NCBI RefSeq assembly: GCF_037042905.1
Contig: NC_087245.1
Span: 11,175,501 to 11,239,500, forward strand
Direction of reading: 5' to 3'
DNA: 64,000 nt
Origin: Lytechinus pictus
Lineage: Eukaryota > Echinodermata > Echinoidea > Temnopleuroida > Toxopneustidae
This document shows positions 14,301 to 25,991 of the stretch, one piece after another (within the stretch, counting starts at the first letter, position 1; every line of letters starts with the position of its first letter). Under the pieces are notes generated by a model, which worked only from the letters and a program-made list of their open reading frames with translations, did no database searches and was not told the DNA's origin. The position numbers were made by a program, and so were the translations under genes.

Positions 14301-17300
14301 GTTATAAACTAGAAATTTTTATTAGTAAAAGTTTACATCTTTAAAAAGGTAAACTTTGGGAAAATCAATCAATACTATATTTATCAATAACAATAATTAA
14401 TTCTCATTCGTACATTTCGATGTATTATAATTATTGTCATTATTTTTGTCATCATAAGTATGATCAATGATAGTCATGATAGTATAGTTTGTCTTACTAG
14501 ATCACCACCATTATTATCATCACTGATACATACCCTGAAGGATGGATCGCAGTAAACGTATACCCAATCGCAGTGTGAGACGTAATTACTTAAGATCCCT
14601 GCCCCAATGGCACCAACAATCATTTGACCAAAGGCAACATTGGCAGTTATGATGCTCATCGTAAGATAACCGATGATCTAAGAAAAAAAATGTTTGAAAA
14701 AAAGGGTTATTGATACGACGAGAAGGACAATTCTATGAAGTAGGACGACGGATGCGTTGATAAAGCTGAATTTACTGGAGTATCCATCTACTTTTAAGCG
14801 AAAATTATAGTAGGGGCGCTATCTTGTAGTTGACACGATGTGTGTTGAATATGAGGATGTGGGTTTGTGGACCAGAGTGTATTGTGTGTGGGTGTGTGTG
14901 TATGTGGGTGTGTTTGAAATTGTATAATATATATAATAATACTATTTAAGGCCCTAGTTTTCACAAATGTATTATTATAGGACTTAACGTCATGAGAATG
15001 AGTGTATAATTTTGTCTTTACTCATAAATCTAGAAACAAGAATCAATTTTGTTGTATAATGATTATAAACTGTTTCGGGTGTGGGAAGTAAACGCTTGGC
15101 CTCTCATCATATTCATTGTTATTTGGCTTGCATCATTATAATGTTTATGAGAATCCTATAAATAAACAAGCTTTAAAAGTAGAAATTTTTATTAAAATAA
15201 ATACTTACTACACAAGTGTTCTTCTGCATGGAACATATTCCTAAGATCCCAGTTGGGATGTAGAACTGGAAAGAGAGAGACAGGGGTGAATATATTAGTC
15301 TATGAAGGCAAAAAAATCATTATAGCATGTTCAATGCAGCCATATTAACAGGCTCACAACCTATCATTCTATTTGAACAATTCAACTTGCATATAATAGA
15401 ATATGATAACAACAGTATTTTTGTTATTTCTTGCACCTGGGTCTTGCATTATCATAATTTCTAAAGTGCTCTCCTAACTTTAATCTTCTTATTTTTATTT
15501 GATTTTATTTCATTTATTTCGACACGGTACACATAGATCAGCCAAAAACGTCAGGGTTTATTTCCAATTGGTCTAATGCCAATTCGTCCATTTGCCAACT
15601 CGTCTACTGTCATTTGGTCTACCATCAGTTCGTCCAATATCCACATGGTCTAATTGCTATTTCGTCCACTCACCATTTCGTCTAATAACCAGTTGAACCA
15701 ATAGCCATTTAGTCCATAAACCATTTGGTCTTATTGGATAAGTGTTAATTGGGCGATTGTTAAAGGTCAAGTCCACCCCAGAAAATTGTTGATTTGAATC
15801 GATAGAGAAAAATTAAACAAACATAACGCTGCAAATTTCATCGAAATCGGATGTAAAATAAGAAAGTTATGACATTTTCAAGTTTCGCTTATTTTTCACA
15901 AAACAGTTAAATGCACAACTCAGCGATATGCAAATCAGAGAGTCGATGATGTCCATCACTCACTATTTCTTTTGTTTTTTATTGTTTGAATATTACAATA
16001 TTTCAATTTTTACAGATTTGACAATAAGGACCAACGTAACTTAACCCATGTAAACTGTTAAAATAATGGTAATTCCACATGTTCAGGGAGAAATAAAACT
16101 TTGTTTCACTTGACAAGGAGGAAAAAATTCGAATATTTCATATTTCATATAATAAAATACAAAACAAATAGTGAGTGGGTGACGTCATCAGTTTGCCAAT
16201 TTGCATACTGACCAGGATGTGCATATAACTGTTTTGTGAAATTAAGCGAAACTTTGAAATGTCATAACTTTCTTATTTTACATCCGATTTTGATGAAATT
16301 TTCATTGTTTTGCTTGTTGGAATTTTCTCCTTTTTTTTAAACCAACTTTTTGTTGGGGTGGACTTGTCCTTTAATGAAAAGAAAATGCGTATTAGACCAA
16401 ATGATATTAGACGAAATGGTCATAGACGAACTGGTGATTAGACGAAGTGATCATTGGACCAAATGGTTGTTAGACGAAATGTTGATGGACGGAGTGGCAT
16501 TAGACTAAAATAGACCAAGTGATGAGTGGACGAATTGGCAATAGACGAATCGGCAGTTTACCGTTCTTCAGCACGTCCGTGTAAAATAAAAACACAAAAA
16601 CATTTTTTTTTACAATTTTATTAAGAAATACAAAATCATAATTCAATGTACAAGAAAAAAAAAATTATTACAATAAAGAGAAAGCAATTATAAACGACCC
16701 CCCCCCAAAAAAAAAAAAAAATAAATAAATAAAATGAATTAATAAAAATGAAAAAAATGACATCATCAGTAGTTATTTCAATGGAAATAATAAGAATAAG
16801 AATAATAATACTAATGATAACAAGTGATAACGATGTGTACCAGTTGGGTGTTTCATAAAGCTGTTCGTAAAGTTATGTACGACTGGAACACGTCCTTAGT
16901 TGGTAGGGCTATAATGTAGCGCAATAAAGGGTCACAAATCATGCGTAAAGTAATTTGTAACTTTCAAACAGCTTTTTGAAACACCCACCAGTTATGATAA
17001 AGTATTTTGATAATTGCATTTATTCAGCAGCGACTGACGGGGCATCAGAGACGTCGCGGAGATTTCAAAGCAAACTGATCGGCATTTGGCTCGACATCTC
17101 AACAGAAAGGTCTGATCTTTTATTGGAAACATGTCTCCAAGACGAATCTACGTGACCAAAAAAAATATATTGTGCGGTAGAGTAGCTAATCATCATCGAG
17201 TAGACGTCCCCACGGCTGGTCTCCTGCTGCAGGTCTCACGTCCATCTGAAATTCCTGAGAATTTTCAGACATCGCGGAGACGTATCATGATCAAGTCGGG

Positions 17301-18167
17301 GATGTATAGTTATAGTATCCGCTACCATGGCTACGTCTCTGCAACTGATAAAAATGTCTCGAAAACGTCGCGAAAACATTGCGAAAACTAGAAGTTCTTT
17401 GAGAATCAAGCACGCTCAGTTTTTCTTGCGACTCCTCGCGTCGGACATGTCGGAAACTCTGTAATTTTAGAAGATATCTTAGAGACGGAAACGTCTCTGC
17501 GACCATCTACATCTGGAGCCCAATCTAGTTGCAAGTCAAGTGAGATATCAAATATATATGACACGTTTTCGAGTAAGAGCATAAAGCTGCTCATCTTAAA
17601 GCTGGTTATTTGCTTCTTATTCTACATTAGATCTGATTCCAAGAGTGTAATCGAAATCTCGAATCCATATTGCTATAATTTTTATTCCACCTCAAAGATT
17701 TGAACTCAAAAGCCAAAGATCATCCACATGCGATTCAAGTTTGTTCTATTGGCACGATACGCCTAACTGCAAAACATTTCGTTGGTGTAGAAATACTTTT
17801 TTACTCTTTCTTGCATAATTTAGATTCAAATGCCTTCCAGAATTGTTAGTCGTACTCTCAAACATTCCAAAATATCATAGGGGAGGAAGGGGGAACTTAC
17901 CAGAACAGCAGCCCAGATCCCCATAGCGACGTAGCCAACATCAGTCTGGAGTACCAACTCGCCAATGGCAACGACAATGCTCCCAATACCGAGAAAGAGC
18001 TGCAGCCAACCGGTTGCTCTTCCTGCTGCTCCATTGAAGTTCTGAGACACACCACTCGTCGAGTTTGGATTCTGGACAGTAGAATGGTAGTTAACTGGGG
18101 CAGGCTGATGAACATAGACCGTCTGACCCGGGACTCCCGGCTGGGTCGGATAAGATGTGGCCTGCAT
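11397..18167 (-). CDS. CD20/MS4A-like four-pass membrane protein, copy A (6 coding exons)
   Basis: Spliced model on the minus strand, exons 18167..17901, 15265..15209, 14677..14534, 14038..13901, 13250..13214 and 11614..11397; every intron is GT-AG and the phases fit, giving 286 residues. Residues 1-53 are a polar N-tail rich in P, Q and N. TM1 is about 54-73, TM2 about 81-101 (GIWAAVL joined to FYIPTGILGI across the first splice), TM3 about 109-137, the outer loop about 138-164 with Cys144, Cys151 and Cys162 and an NGS glycosylation sequon at 157, and TM4 about 165-187 with a membrane glutamate at 173 (VEMIVAI). The tail has a PPAY motif (227-230, a WW-domain ligand type) and three GYNQ words. 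Four helices, the W..F/Y.P.G TM2 pattern and the TM4 glutamate fit the CD20-like (MS4A) family; members are plasma-membrane proteins with both ends in the cytosol. A candidate 3' splice site lies 21 bases before the ATG, suggesting a noncoding first exon. A possible AATAAA (minus) is at 11081..11086. Ligand and function are unknown. Confidence 0.85.
12170..12800. repeat. Composite poly-G/poly-A repeat inside the last intron of copy A
   Basis: Alternating G or C homopolymers are mixed with about 66-base tandem units holding AATTTGACAAGC, a long A run, and GGTCTTCAATCACA. Edge words AGTGGCGTACCTGGG and GGTACGCTAGTG face each other. The long open frame across it is low complexity. The same TTTGACAAGC plus poly-A signature recurs near 4390, 22170, 22490, 37085 and 51190. 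Confidence 0.7.
15561..16562. repeat. Word-repeat hairpin element (GTCTAAT / ATTAGAC family), copy 1
   Basis: The left arm is made of short phrases such as GGTCTAATGCCAATTCGTCC; the right arm carries the reverse-complement phrases (AGACGAATTGGCAATAGAC type). It lies in the first intron of copy A and is split by a TTAA element at 15760..16374. Sister copies are at 40588..41247 and 49198..49556. Confidence 0.75.
15760..16374. mobile_element. Non-autonomous TIR element with TTAA edges
   Basis: The ends read TTAAAGGTCAAGTCCACCCC and, in reverse complement, TTAAAGGACAAGTCCACCCC, and pairing continues inward for tens of bases. There is no coding frame. TTAA at both edges is the target typical of piggyBac-type transposases, but no transposase is present. 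Its centre carries a word close to TGACGTCATCAGTTTGC. Relatives lie at 25992..26598 and 31035..31521. Confidence 0.75.
16856..16987. repeat. Short inverted-repeat element (TTTCATAAAGC family)
   Basis: Ends GGTGTTTCATAAAGCTGTTC and, reversed, GGTGTTTCAAAAAGCTGTTT. It lies in the first intron of copy A and is related to the unit at 605..776, but with a different middle. Confidence 0.65.
17025..17510. repeat. Inverted-repeat element with CGTCTC/TGCGAC words
   Basis: Repeated words AGAGACGTCGCGGAGA, ATCGCGGAGACG, ACGTCTCTGC, AACGTCGCG and, near the right end, AACGTCTCTGCGACC make facing half-repeats. GC-richer than the intron around it. Limits are approximate. Confidence 0.5.
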
Positions 18168-18486
18168 TATCAGTGGTATACTTGAAAGCTGCGAAGGAAT
18201 AGAGAGGATATTGCAAAAACAAAGGTACAGGTACTTTCATGGATTTTATTAAGTACTGCCCATTGCCCAATGACTGAAATACAGACTCCACCTTTGAGTC
18301 TTCGTCCATATCGTATGATCAAACTGATCATGAATAATTTTCGCTTCATGCAATCATGTAAACATAGATCACAAATGTCAGTCTAATTTTTCGCTCTTCA
18401 GTCGTCTTGTTAGGATTAAAGGAGCAGTTTCAACATAAACAGTCCATGGATGTTACTTATAGAATTTATGTTCAATAACGTTATTC

Positions 18487-18523
18487 GTAGAGATCAAGAG
18501 TATACTATACTCTTGATCTCTAC
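18487..18523. repeat. Perfect palindrome, 18-base arms with 1-base centre
   Basis: The arm GTAGAGATCAAGAGTATA is followed by one C and then its exact reverse complement. It sits about 320 bases upstream of the copy A start codon. It could extrude as a cruciform or fold as an RNA stem; function unknown. Confidence 0.9.
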
Positions 18524-18984
18524 AAAGGGTATACCTGCTACATCATAGAAGTATTGTTATAATACTTCAAATTTATAAATTGTATGGTACCAATGACTTT
18601 TAAATGTGGTTAAAAATTTGATCATAAACCAATCATAACATCCTTCGAAAAAACTGGCGTGAGTATGGCGAGGGGCACATCCTAGAATCTTTGTGGAAGT
18701 GGGGGATAATTTGTACAAAAAATATAGGCATACCCTGTACTTCAAGTAAAATGTACGATGAGCGTGATGAGTTACTGATGACATTAACCAAATCAATGCC
18801 GTTAATGAAACACAGAGCCAAGTAGGGCAGAAGCATTTCCCACACACTTTACAATTTCATCCGATTATTATGCATATATGAGACTTTAGATCACATTTCA
18901 TAACAATCTTATTTATATTTCATATACGAATTTGGCTCAAATTTGTTAATGTTGCATCATGATCTCCCAATATAATCTTAATTT

Positions 18985-19275
18985 TGTGGAGCGTTGTGAC
19001 CCAGTGGACAAGTCTTCTGACTTTGAAACAGAGGGTCGTGGGTTCGAATCCCTGCCATGGCGTTAATTTCCTTCAGCAAGAAATTTAACAACATTGTGCT
19101 GCACTCAACCCAGGTGAGGTGAATGGGTACCCGGCAGGATTAATTCCTTGAATGCATGAGCGCTGAAAGGCAGCTCGAGCTAAAGCCGGGGTAATAATGA
19201 TAATAACTACAACGCACCTCGGAATATAATATTTATAGGTAGATGGCGCTATATAAATGCCTATAATGTTTTTCT
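18985..19275 (+). mobile_element. tRNA-derived SINE
   Basis: The head at about 18990..19062 has an A-box-like TGACCCAGTGGA and a B-box GGTTCGAATCC in tRNA order, with an anticodon-loop-like CTTTGAA. An unrelated body follows (ATTAATTCCTTGAATGCATG) and a 3' part with GATGGCGCTATATAAATGCC. The head lacks a good acceptor stem, so it is a SINE, not a working tRNA gene. Confidence 0.75.
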
Positions 19276-19734
19276 GCAATATTTAAATTTCATTTTGAAT
19301 CACTGTACTATTTCCTCATATTTTTTTAAAAGTTTATATTGTGGCCTGTGATGTCCTATAATCATTTTATAAAGCTCCCTTAATCCCAATAATCATGATA
19401 CAATTTTTTTTTATTATTCTCATCTCACCTTTAACCAGTGAGCAAATGAGCTTTCATTGAACAATATCTGACTTTACGTTATTTACAATTTACCGTTATC
19501 ATCCATTGTAATATAATGCATATCATTTCAATCGACTGAAGCATTTTAAACGACTGAAACTTTTTAAGGCTCGCTCACTCGCTGCATTTCTCTAAAAAGT
19601 GCACACACATTGAAAGACGATTTTGGCAATCATTCCAATTATTAAAACTTTGCTTCCAATTATTAAAAAATTTGCTCGCTCGCATAGTGACATTTATTGT
19701 AATTCATAATACAAATAATGAATGTTCACGAGTG

Positions 19735-19852
19735 CAATGGACAGAATACTTCATGAGGTGAAAGATGAAATGATCCATTCAACGATGATGCGTAGCCGAG
19801 TTGAATGGATCATTCATTTCATCTTTCACCGAATTAAGTATTCTGTCCATTG
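19735..19852. repeat. Long hairpin, roughly 50-base arms
   Basis: CAATGGACAGAATACTT begins both strands of the hairpin, followed on both by GGTGAAAGATGAAATGA and GATCCATTCAAC; the loop is about 17 bases. The 68-codon open frame across it is a by-product. Confidence 0.8.
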
Positions 19853-20013
19853 GACGAATGAAAAGAGCATTTATATGACATCTAAAAATAGATTATTTTT
19901 CATATCAAATTTATCAATTTCGATGTAATATATGACCATGCAGTGCGAGCTCGGTCTGTCTATTGTCGCGTACATACAACATACGCGCTGCATGCAAACA
20001 CGAGTGGTGACCA

Positions 20014-20141
20014 GGGGACCGTTTCATGAAGTTGTCAGCACTGACAACTTATTGTCTCTCAGCCAATCAAAACCAAGGATTTCACTGAAATTGTCAGCTC
20101 TGACAATTTAGTCAGCGCTGACAACTTTCATGAAACACCCC
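20014..20141. repeat. Short inverted-repeat element (GTTTCATGAAGTTGTCAGC)
   Basis: Facing ends ACCGTTTCATGAAGTTGTCA and, reversed, GTGTTTCATGAAAGTTGTCA, with an inner repeat of CTGACAAC words. Its ends resemble the TTTCATAAAGC family. Confidence 0.65.
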
Positions 20142-22084
20142 CAGTAGTCTCGGTGCGCGCGTGCAATGGACAAAATTGCATGGTTGATGACGTCATTGTA
20201 AATGGTCTGAATGATCGATATCAAACAACCAACCAAATGACAAGGATCTATCTACTACTAGGTGTCATATAAATATATATACATGTATATTGTGTACCCC
20301 GCCCATGGATAGTGATTGATGTGTAATGCTGCAAAGATTTGAAACGAGAAATATTTTCCCCCATTTCTCTTACAAATTCACCAGTACATCAGAGTTTCGC
20401 TGCTCTGTGAAAAATAGAATGAAAAAAATCTTTGTTCTAGAATATATGCTGCTCGCATTACCAATTCAGGTATTGACTTTTGGTGTTTACTGTAAAAATT
20501 TAAATTGCATGGGAAAATACTATTTCTATTATGATATCCGCTTAAATTCAAGTCAATATGCAGGTATAATAAATTTTAAAGGGACATATTTTAATTGTGA
20601 TGTAATTGTTTGATTTCTACCAGAAATTAATTTTATTAGATATTATTTTTCAGGAAAAATGACCGATTCGCTGTTTCTTAATAGTCCAATTGTGTTAAAA
20701 TGATATGGGAACGTGGTAAGAAAGAGGAAAACAAATTTGTGGTTGCATATATCAATAGCTCCGTTAATGACGAAATGTGTTAGCATATTTTATAAAGGAT
20801 TGAGTTTGTGGTGAAAATAAATATATTACCCTATTTCTATTATTGACTAATTAATTGATTTGTTATGAATTTGATGACAATGGTCATGATGATGATGTGG
20901 TTAATTACTATGATAAAAATGATGTTTTTATTTAAGCCAACTGAAACCAATCTATCAACGGATCCTGCATTACACAGTATCTTAATATTACACTTCTTCA
21001 TTCCATTGCTGAACACAGCCTATCAAAAGAAGGCATAAGGTCCCACTTTTATAAGTTTTTTGCTATGACTCGGCCGATGTGGTAGAAGATTTGGACCGGG
21101 GCCCGCCAGTCCAAAACGGCTAGTATATTTGGGTTGCCAGTACCAAACGGCTAGCCGATCGGGGCTGCCAGATCCAAAAGACTGGTTGAAATTTTTGCCG
21201 ATACGAACGGAAAGCCGCCGTTTGGTTCCATATTCGTCAGAAGGTTCGAATGTAGTAAATATATTCTATAAATATCTGCTTTGGTGAAATGTCTCAATAT
21301 ATATATTGGTGTGATTTTTAATGTAATTTCATCACAATTATTTCTATAATTCGGTCTAAAATAAAAAAAAAAGTTGGTCTAGGTAGATCGAGATAAGAGG
21401 TATTTCAACCTCGTACGTTACGGACGGTACCATCGGTACGCCTTCGGTACACGATGCGATGTACCGGTACCTTTTTTGCGCGCGTGCAGCGCTGGACTGC
21501 CTGAACAGTTGACACGGTACCGTACTGTACCACGTCTCTTTTTGGGAGTAGGGTCTACTCTAACGTTAGTTTTTAAACATTTGTTTTTTAACTTTTTGAT
21601 TGTAAACATGGACCGTGATTTTGTTATCCAATGCGAGGACATCTCGCATTACCTCAGGCATGGGGGTTCGTCAAAATCTATACATCACAAATTATATATT
21701 TTGTATTAAACAGTCAAAATTTTGCTCGCAGCTTTAATAAAAATGCGTTGTACGCCATGTCTGGCCCAAACTTTTGCCTCATTACGCCACTGGGGTAGAT
21801 AGTATACTATTTTTTTAATTGTTCTTCATATTTAAGTGCGCTTTTTGCCTTTTTCCCCTATGTCCCTCTCCCACTTTGAAATTTGCCCCGCCGCTCCTGA
21901 TTATTTTCCTCTGTCTTCATATTTCTATAAATTTGGTAAAATATATAGCGTGAGAAATGACTTGCGGACAGAACGTCGCTGGTGTTTCATACTTCAATGA
22001 TCAGTGAACTGACATTACAAATCTTGTAGCTTCTTTCTTGTGCCAAGCTTTGATCGATAGCTTGGTGCAATTAAAGTGATATTA

Positions 22085-22365
22085 AGAAGCTACATAGGCG
22101 ACGGAAGCGGGGGGGGGGGGCGAGGGTCCTGTCCCCCTAAATTTGAGGTGGTTTTATTTTATTTATTTATTTTTTTGCTTGTCAATTTTGTTTCCTGCGT
22201 CCCCCCTAAATTCAGGTGGACCGCCCTAAAATTGTTTAAAATCGTTATGGTCCCCCCTAAAAATTTGTTTGTTAACCTTTTTTTGTTTTTGCTTGTCCAA
22301 TTTTTTTCCTGTGTCCAACCATAAATTCCAGGTAGACCCCCCTAAATTTTTTGGCTTCCGCCGCC
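22085..22365. repeat. GC-tract repeat with facing GGAAGC/GCTTCC ends
   Basis: Begins GGCGACGGAAGC plus a G run and ends GGCTTCCGCCGCC. Three internal units contain CCCCCCTAAA and TTTGCTTGTC, giving a period near 100 bases. Confidence 0.55.
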
Positions 22366-22559
22366 AATGAGAAGCTTCTAGATAAAATATATATAGATAA
22401 AATATATATATAGGGCCTACATGTGTGTTATTAAATGCCAGCCAGGTGCGGATCCAGGAATTTCCAGGAGGGCACTTTTGTCCAGAAAAATTTGACAAGC
22501 AAAAATTAAAAAAAGGGTTAGCACTTGCACATATACGGTACTTTCGACCACTTTTTTGT

Positions 22560-23110
22560 GCCTCTAAAAGGGGGGGAGGCATGAGCCAGGTGTGCCCCCC
22601 CCCCCTGGATCTGCGCCAAAGCACCCCCTCCCTCGAGCTTAAGTTCAGTTTGGTGCCCCCTCATAACGGGTCAAGTTGATGCCCCCTAAGTTTAAGTTCA
22701 GTTTGCCCAACCCCCTCCCCCCGTGTGACACATGGATGCGCCCCCGGTCAAACATCAAATTGGCACCCCAAAGGTCGAGCATCATTTCTGCTCCTCACTA
22801 GGTCCAACTTCAAATTGCAGGTGCACCCATGCACGCTCTTTTATTATTATTATTATTATTTCATCTCCTCCTCTTTTCCCCCTTCATTTTCCTTCCCCCC
22901 CCCCCCCCCCTTTATTCCCTTTTCTTTTTTTCCTTTTCTCATATACTTTTCCCCATTTTTTGCGATCTCTTCTTCCTACGTTTTTTTCTCTCCCTTTTAT
23001 TTTCATATATTTCCTCCTTTTTCGACTACCCGGGTCCCGTGCCCCAACCCCCCCCCCCAAAAAAAAAAAATATATGCGCATAGTGTGTGTCTCAATGAGG
23101 TGTCACTGAG
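22560..23110. repeat. Pyrimidine-rich repeat (ACCCGGGT family)
   Basis: Poly-C and a long C/T tract followed by CGACTACCCGGGTCCCGTGC and another C run. A related unit with CGCCTACCCGGGTGCACGGG is at about 56730..57110. The open frames here are low-complexity artefacts. Confidence 0.6.
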
Positions 23111-23724
23111 AGTTCCCTGTGTTTTTGGCAGCCTTATTGTTGGACTTAGTTTTCTTGTATTGATACATTCAATTTGATTTCTACTTGATTACTTTGGGGG
23201 TTAGAAGAGCATGCAGCAGTGTTTACCCCCCCCCCCCCCCCATCACCCTAGTCGCCAATTCATCCTATTGCTTGCTTGGTTATGAAGACCAAGACAAACC
23301 AGCCATATTGGTGGATATATCGAAGTTCACACCCCGAATAGCCCAGGCGCACAAAGGGAGCACACAGTGTGAATAGGGCTTCATGGCTTTACACAGCAGC
23401 CGTCCCCGGATGTTTAATTAATTGGAAGAGTGCTAAAAAATGCATACAACTCCCTAAATAACTTGAGATTCTCAAATCGGCAACTGTATCTGTTCTGTGG
23501 GTGTGGTTGACTTAGAGGAGCCAATTGGTTGAAAAGGACGACTGGAATATCACATTATTGCTGTAGGGGTGATAATGGTGCATGAACAGCGTATTGGAAC
23601 AAATCGCCTGGTCGGAACAAATAGACTATGACGATCGCATCACACAACAAAATTCGGAACTAATCGGCGGGTAAAAGAGCCGCCGATTAGTACCTCCGGC
23701 CCCGATCGGCTGCCCGGTCCAAAT

Positions 23725-23805
23725 CGCCTATGACACCGGGAATCGAACCCACGACCTCCCGTTCATGAGGCGGGCACTCTTCTACAGAGCCACCTTGTCC
23801 GGTTG
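23725..23805 (-). repeat. tRNA-like sequence, probably SINE head
   Basis: In reverse complement it reads GGTGGCTCTGTAGAAGAGTG (A-box region), CGCCTCATGAAC (CAT in the anticodon position) and GGTTCGATTCC (B-box). The acceptor-stem pairing is poor, and the neighbouring CGGAACAAATCG-type words suggest it belongs to a longer repeat. Confidence 0.5.
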
Positions 23806-24186
23806 TTTAAAATGTTTATGATTATTACATTGATAATGATACTAATAGTGATAATGATGATGACTTTAATATCAATTTTATAACATTTAAGTCCGCAAAT
23901 TAAGATAAATCACAATTTATGTTTAAATTGAATCTAACGCACCTCTTTATAACACACTGGGCCCTGGTAAAAGAAATCTCCCTTTTGAAATTGAAATGAG
24001 ACTTGATTCATTTTGCCACCAAAGTGCAGTACATTTTTGTTCCTCATTTGCGAGAGAAAGAATGATTAATTGATTTGTTTGCTCTAGAACCCTCTTACAG
24101 CCATGCTGAAGTATGACACGGTAAGGCTGGTGTATAATATTCTATAAATTATTTTGTCGGTGTTTGCTGACGGTTAATGTATCATA

Positions 24187-25156
24187 CAGTGCGTATCAAA
24201 AAAATTTACACTTAGAAAAAATCCTGTAAAATTATACATTTGTAATATCCTGAAGATTTTTCTACATTTTAACATTGGTACAGATCCATTTAAGCAAATG
24301 ACGATATAACTATCGAAAAATATTTCCGCTTGAGTTAGCACCACTTACTTCTGAAAAGTTAGTGAAAATGATTTGCGCAAAACTTTGAAATAGTTATGCA
24401 AATAAAATTTGACCTTAATTATGAAGAACACGTGGAATTTAGCTAGTAATATTTATTTGAAGATATATTTTACCTTTTTTAACTTGTTTCCTTGCCTAAA
24501 ACACTTCGAAAAGTGCATTGTTCCCCCACCCTTCTCCCCGACACACCGAGGCCATCGTGACGATATTTGCTTTACACTGAGTTTGATTTACATGAAATGG
24601 CGTAGGCTTAAGTTTCATTTTGTTAATCATTGTTAAGCTTGGGAAAAGTGTGGAGAAACAAGTATTAAATGAAAAATGAGACTTAAACCCACTTTAAATG
24701 ATAAAAACTTAGTGAAAAAATACTGGAGATGTCTGATATAAACTTTTGTTCAGATTCAGTTTATATGTCCTCAGATCCAGCTGGCACAATAAGGGTAAAG
24801 GTTGTGCTTACTATACAATTTGGGTGGCAAAATTGTTACAAAATGCTTGAATGTATCCGTTTTGACTAAAAGTGCAAGGCAAATGTATGAGAAATGTTTC
24901 ACAGGGTGTTTGATTTCGCCCTTTCCCCTTGATACAGCGTGAAAACGAGCATTTCTGCGCAAACAGATTTCTGCGAGCTCTACAAAAATGGACAGTGCTC
25001 ACTCAAGTGTAACATTCTGTCAAAACTGTTACTTTCATTGGATAGATGGGACCCAAACCCAAGATTATACATGTATGTGAAAAAATTACCCACATACTGT
25101 ATATTTTTTAATTCCCAGGGCTTTTTCAAAGTGTAAACTTTTTTTGATACGCACTG
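24187..25156. mobile_element. Mariner/Tc1-type non-autonomous element, 970 bases
   Basis: Both ends begin CAGTGCGTATCAAAAAAA read inwards, followed by TTTACACTT, and a TA lies at each outer edge. No transposase frame survives. TA duplication and CAGTGCGT-type ends fit the Tc1/mariner superfamily. Confidence 0.8.
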
Positions 25157-25211
25157 TAGTGTAGATATTCTATTCTAAATCAAATGACTTAAAACATCAC
25201 TAAATTGTTAA

Positions 25212-25620
25212 TGGTTTATGGATTCAGTGGGAGGTGGGAAGGGGGAGAGGGTAGAAGGAAAATAATGACGGGAGGTGAAAGGAGGGTATAAAGAGGAAGA
25301 TAAGGAGAAGGTATAGAGGATGGTGATGAGGAGGAGGAGGGGGATAAGAGGTTGTAGAAGGAGGAACGAGAGTAGGATAGAGGAGGAGGGGAGTAAATTG
25401 TGTAGAAGGAAAAGGAGGATCGGAGTTGGAAGGAGAGTAAAGGAGGCGGGGAAGGAGGTAGATGATGACGATGAGGAGGGGTAAAATTAGGAGGGGAGTA
25501 CGAGGAAGGAGAGGGAGGGAGAAGGAAGGGGAGGAGGAGGATGAAGAGTAATGAGGGATGGAGGGCGTGTACAACAAGGAGGCTGGGAGTGTAAGGAGGA
25601 GGAGCAGGTGTAGGAGCAGG
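25212..25620. repeat. Purine-rich (GGA)n tract
   Basis: About 400 bases almost entirely A and G on the plus strand, with rare T or C. Mirror-symmetric stretches such as GGAGGAGG could form triplex DNA. The minus-strand open frame (Ser/Pro/Leu) is an artefact. Confidence 0.85.
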
Positions 25621-25991
25621 GGGGTTCTTATAGGAAGCCCCTTCCTCCCGGCAAATTCAAATCGTACTCAGTCTCTTCAACTATATGGTACAATCCGTAA
25701 AAATGCGCCAAAATTGTTGGTGCTATGTTAACCGTGTATTAGCGTTTGGTGAAAATTCTTGCTCTGCATGGCAGAGTAAATCAATCAACACCATAATAGT
25801 ATTTATCAATGAACTGTATGGACAACAAAATATCAATAGGAAATGACAATTAAAAAAGTGAATCAAGTCATTGTGCTGATTGCAAATGTTTAGTTGTTTT
25901 CAAGGTTTATCATTTTTTACCATTGTTTAGAGGATAACTTCTAATATTAATCGTGCCATGATGAATCCAATCTGTTGCGGAGTCATCGCCA

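Noticed and set aside
18990-19062. Functional tRNA gene
   Set aside because: The A and B boxes are good, but the acceptor stem does not pair and a SINE body follows.
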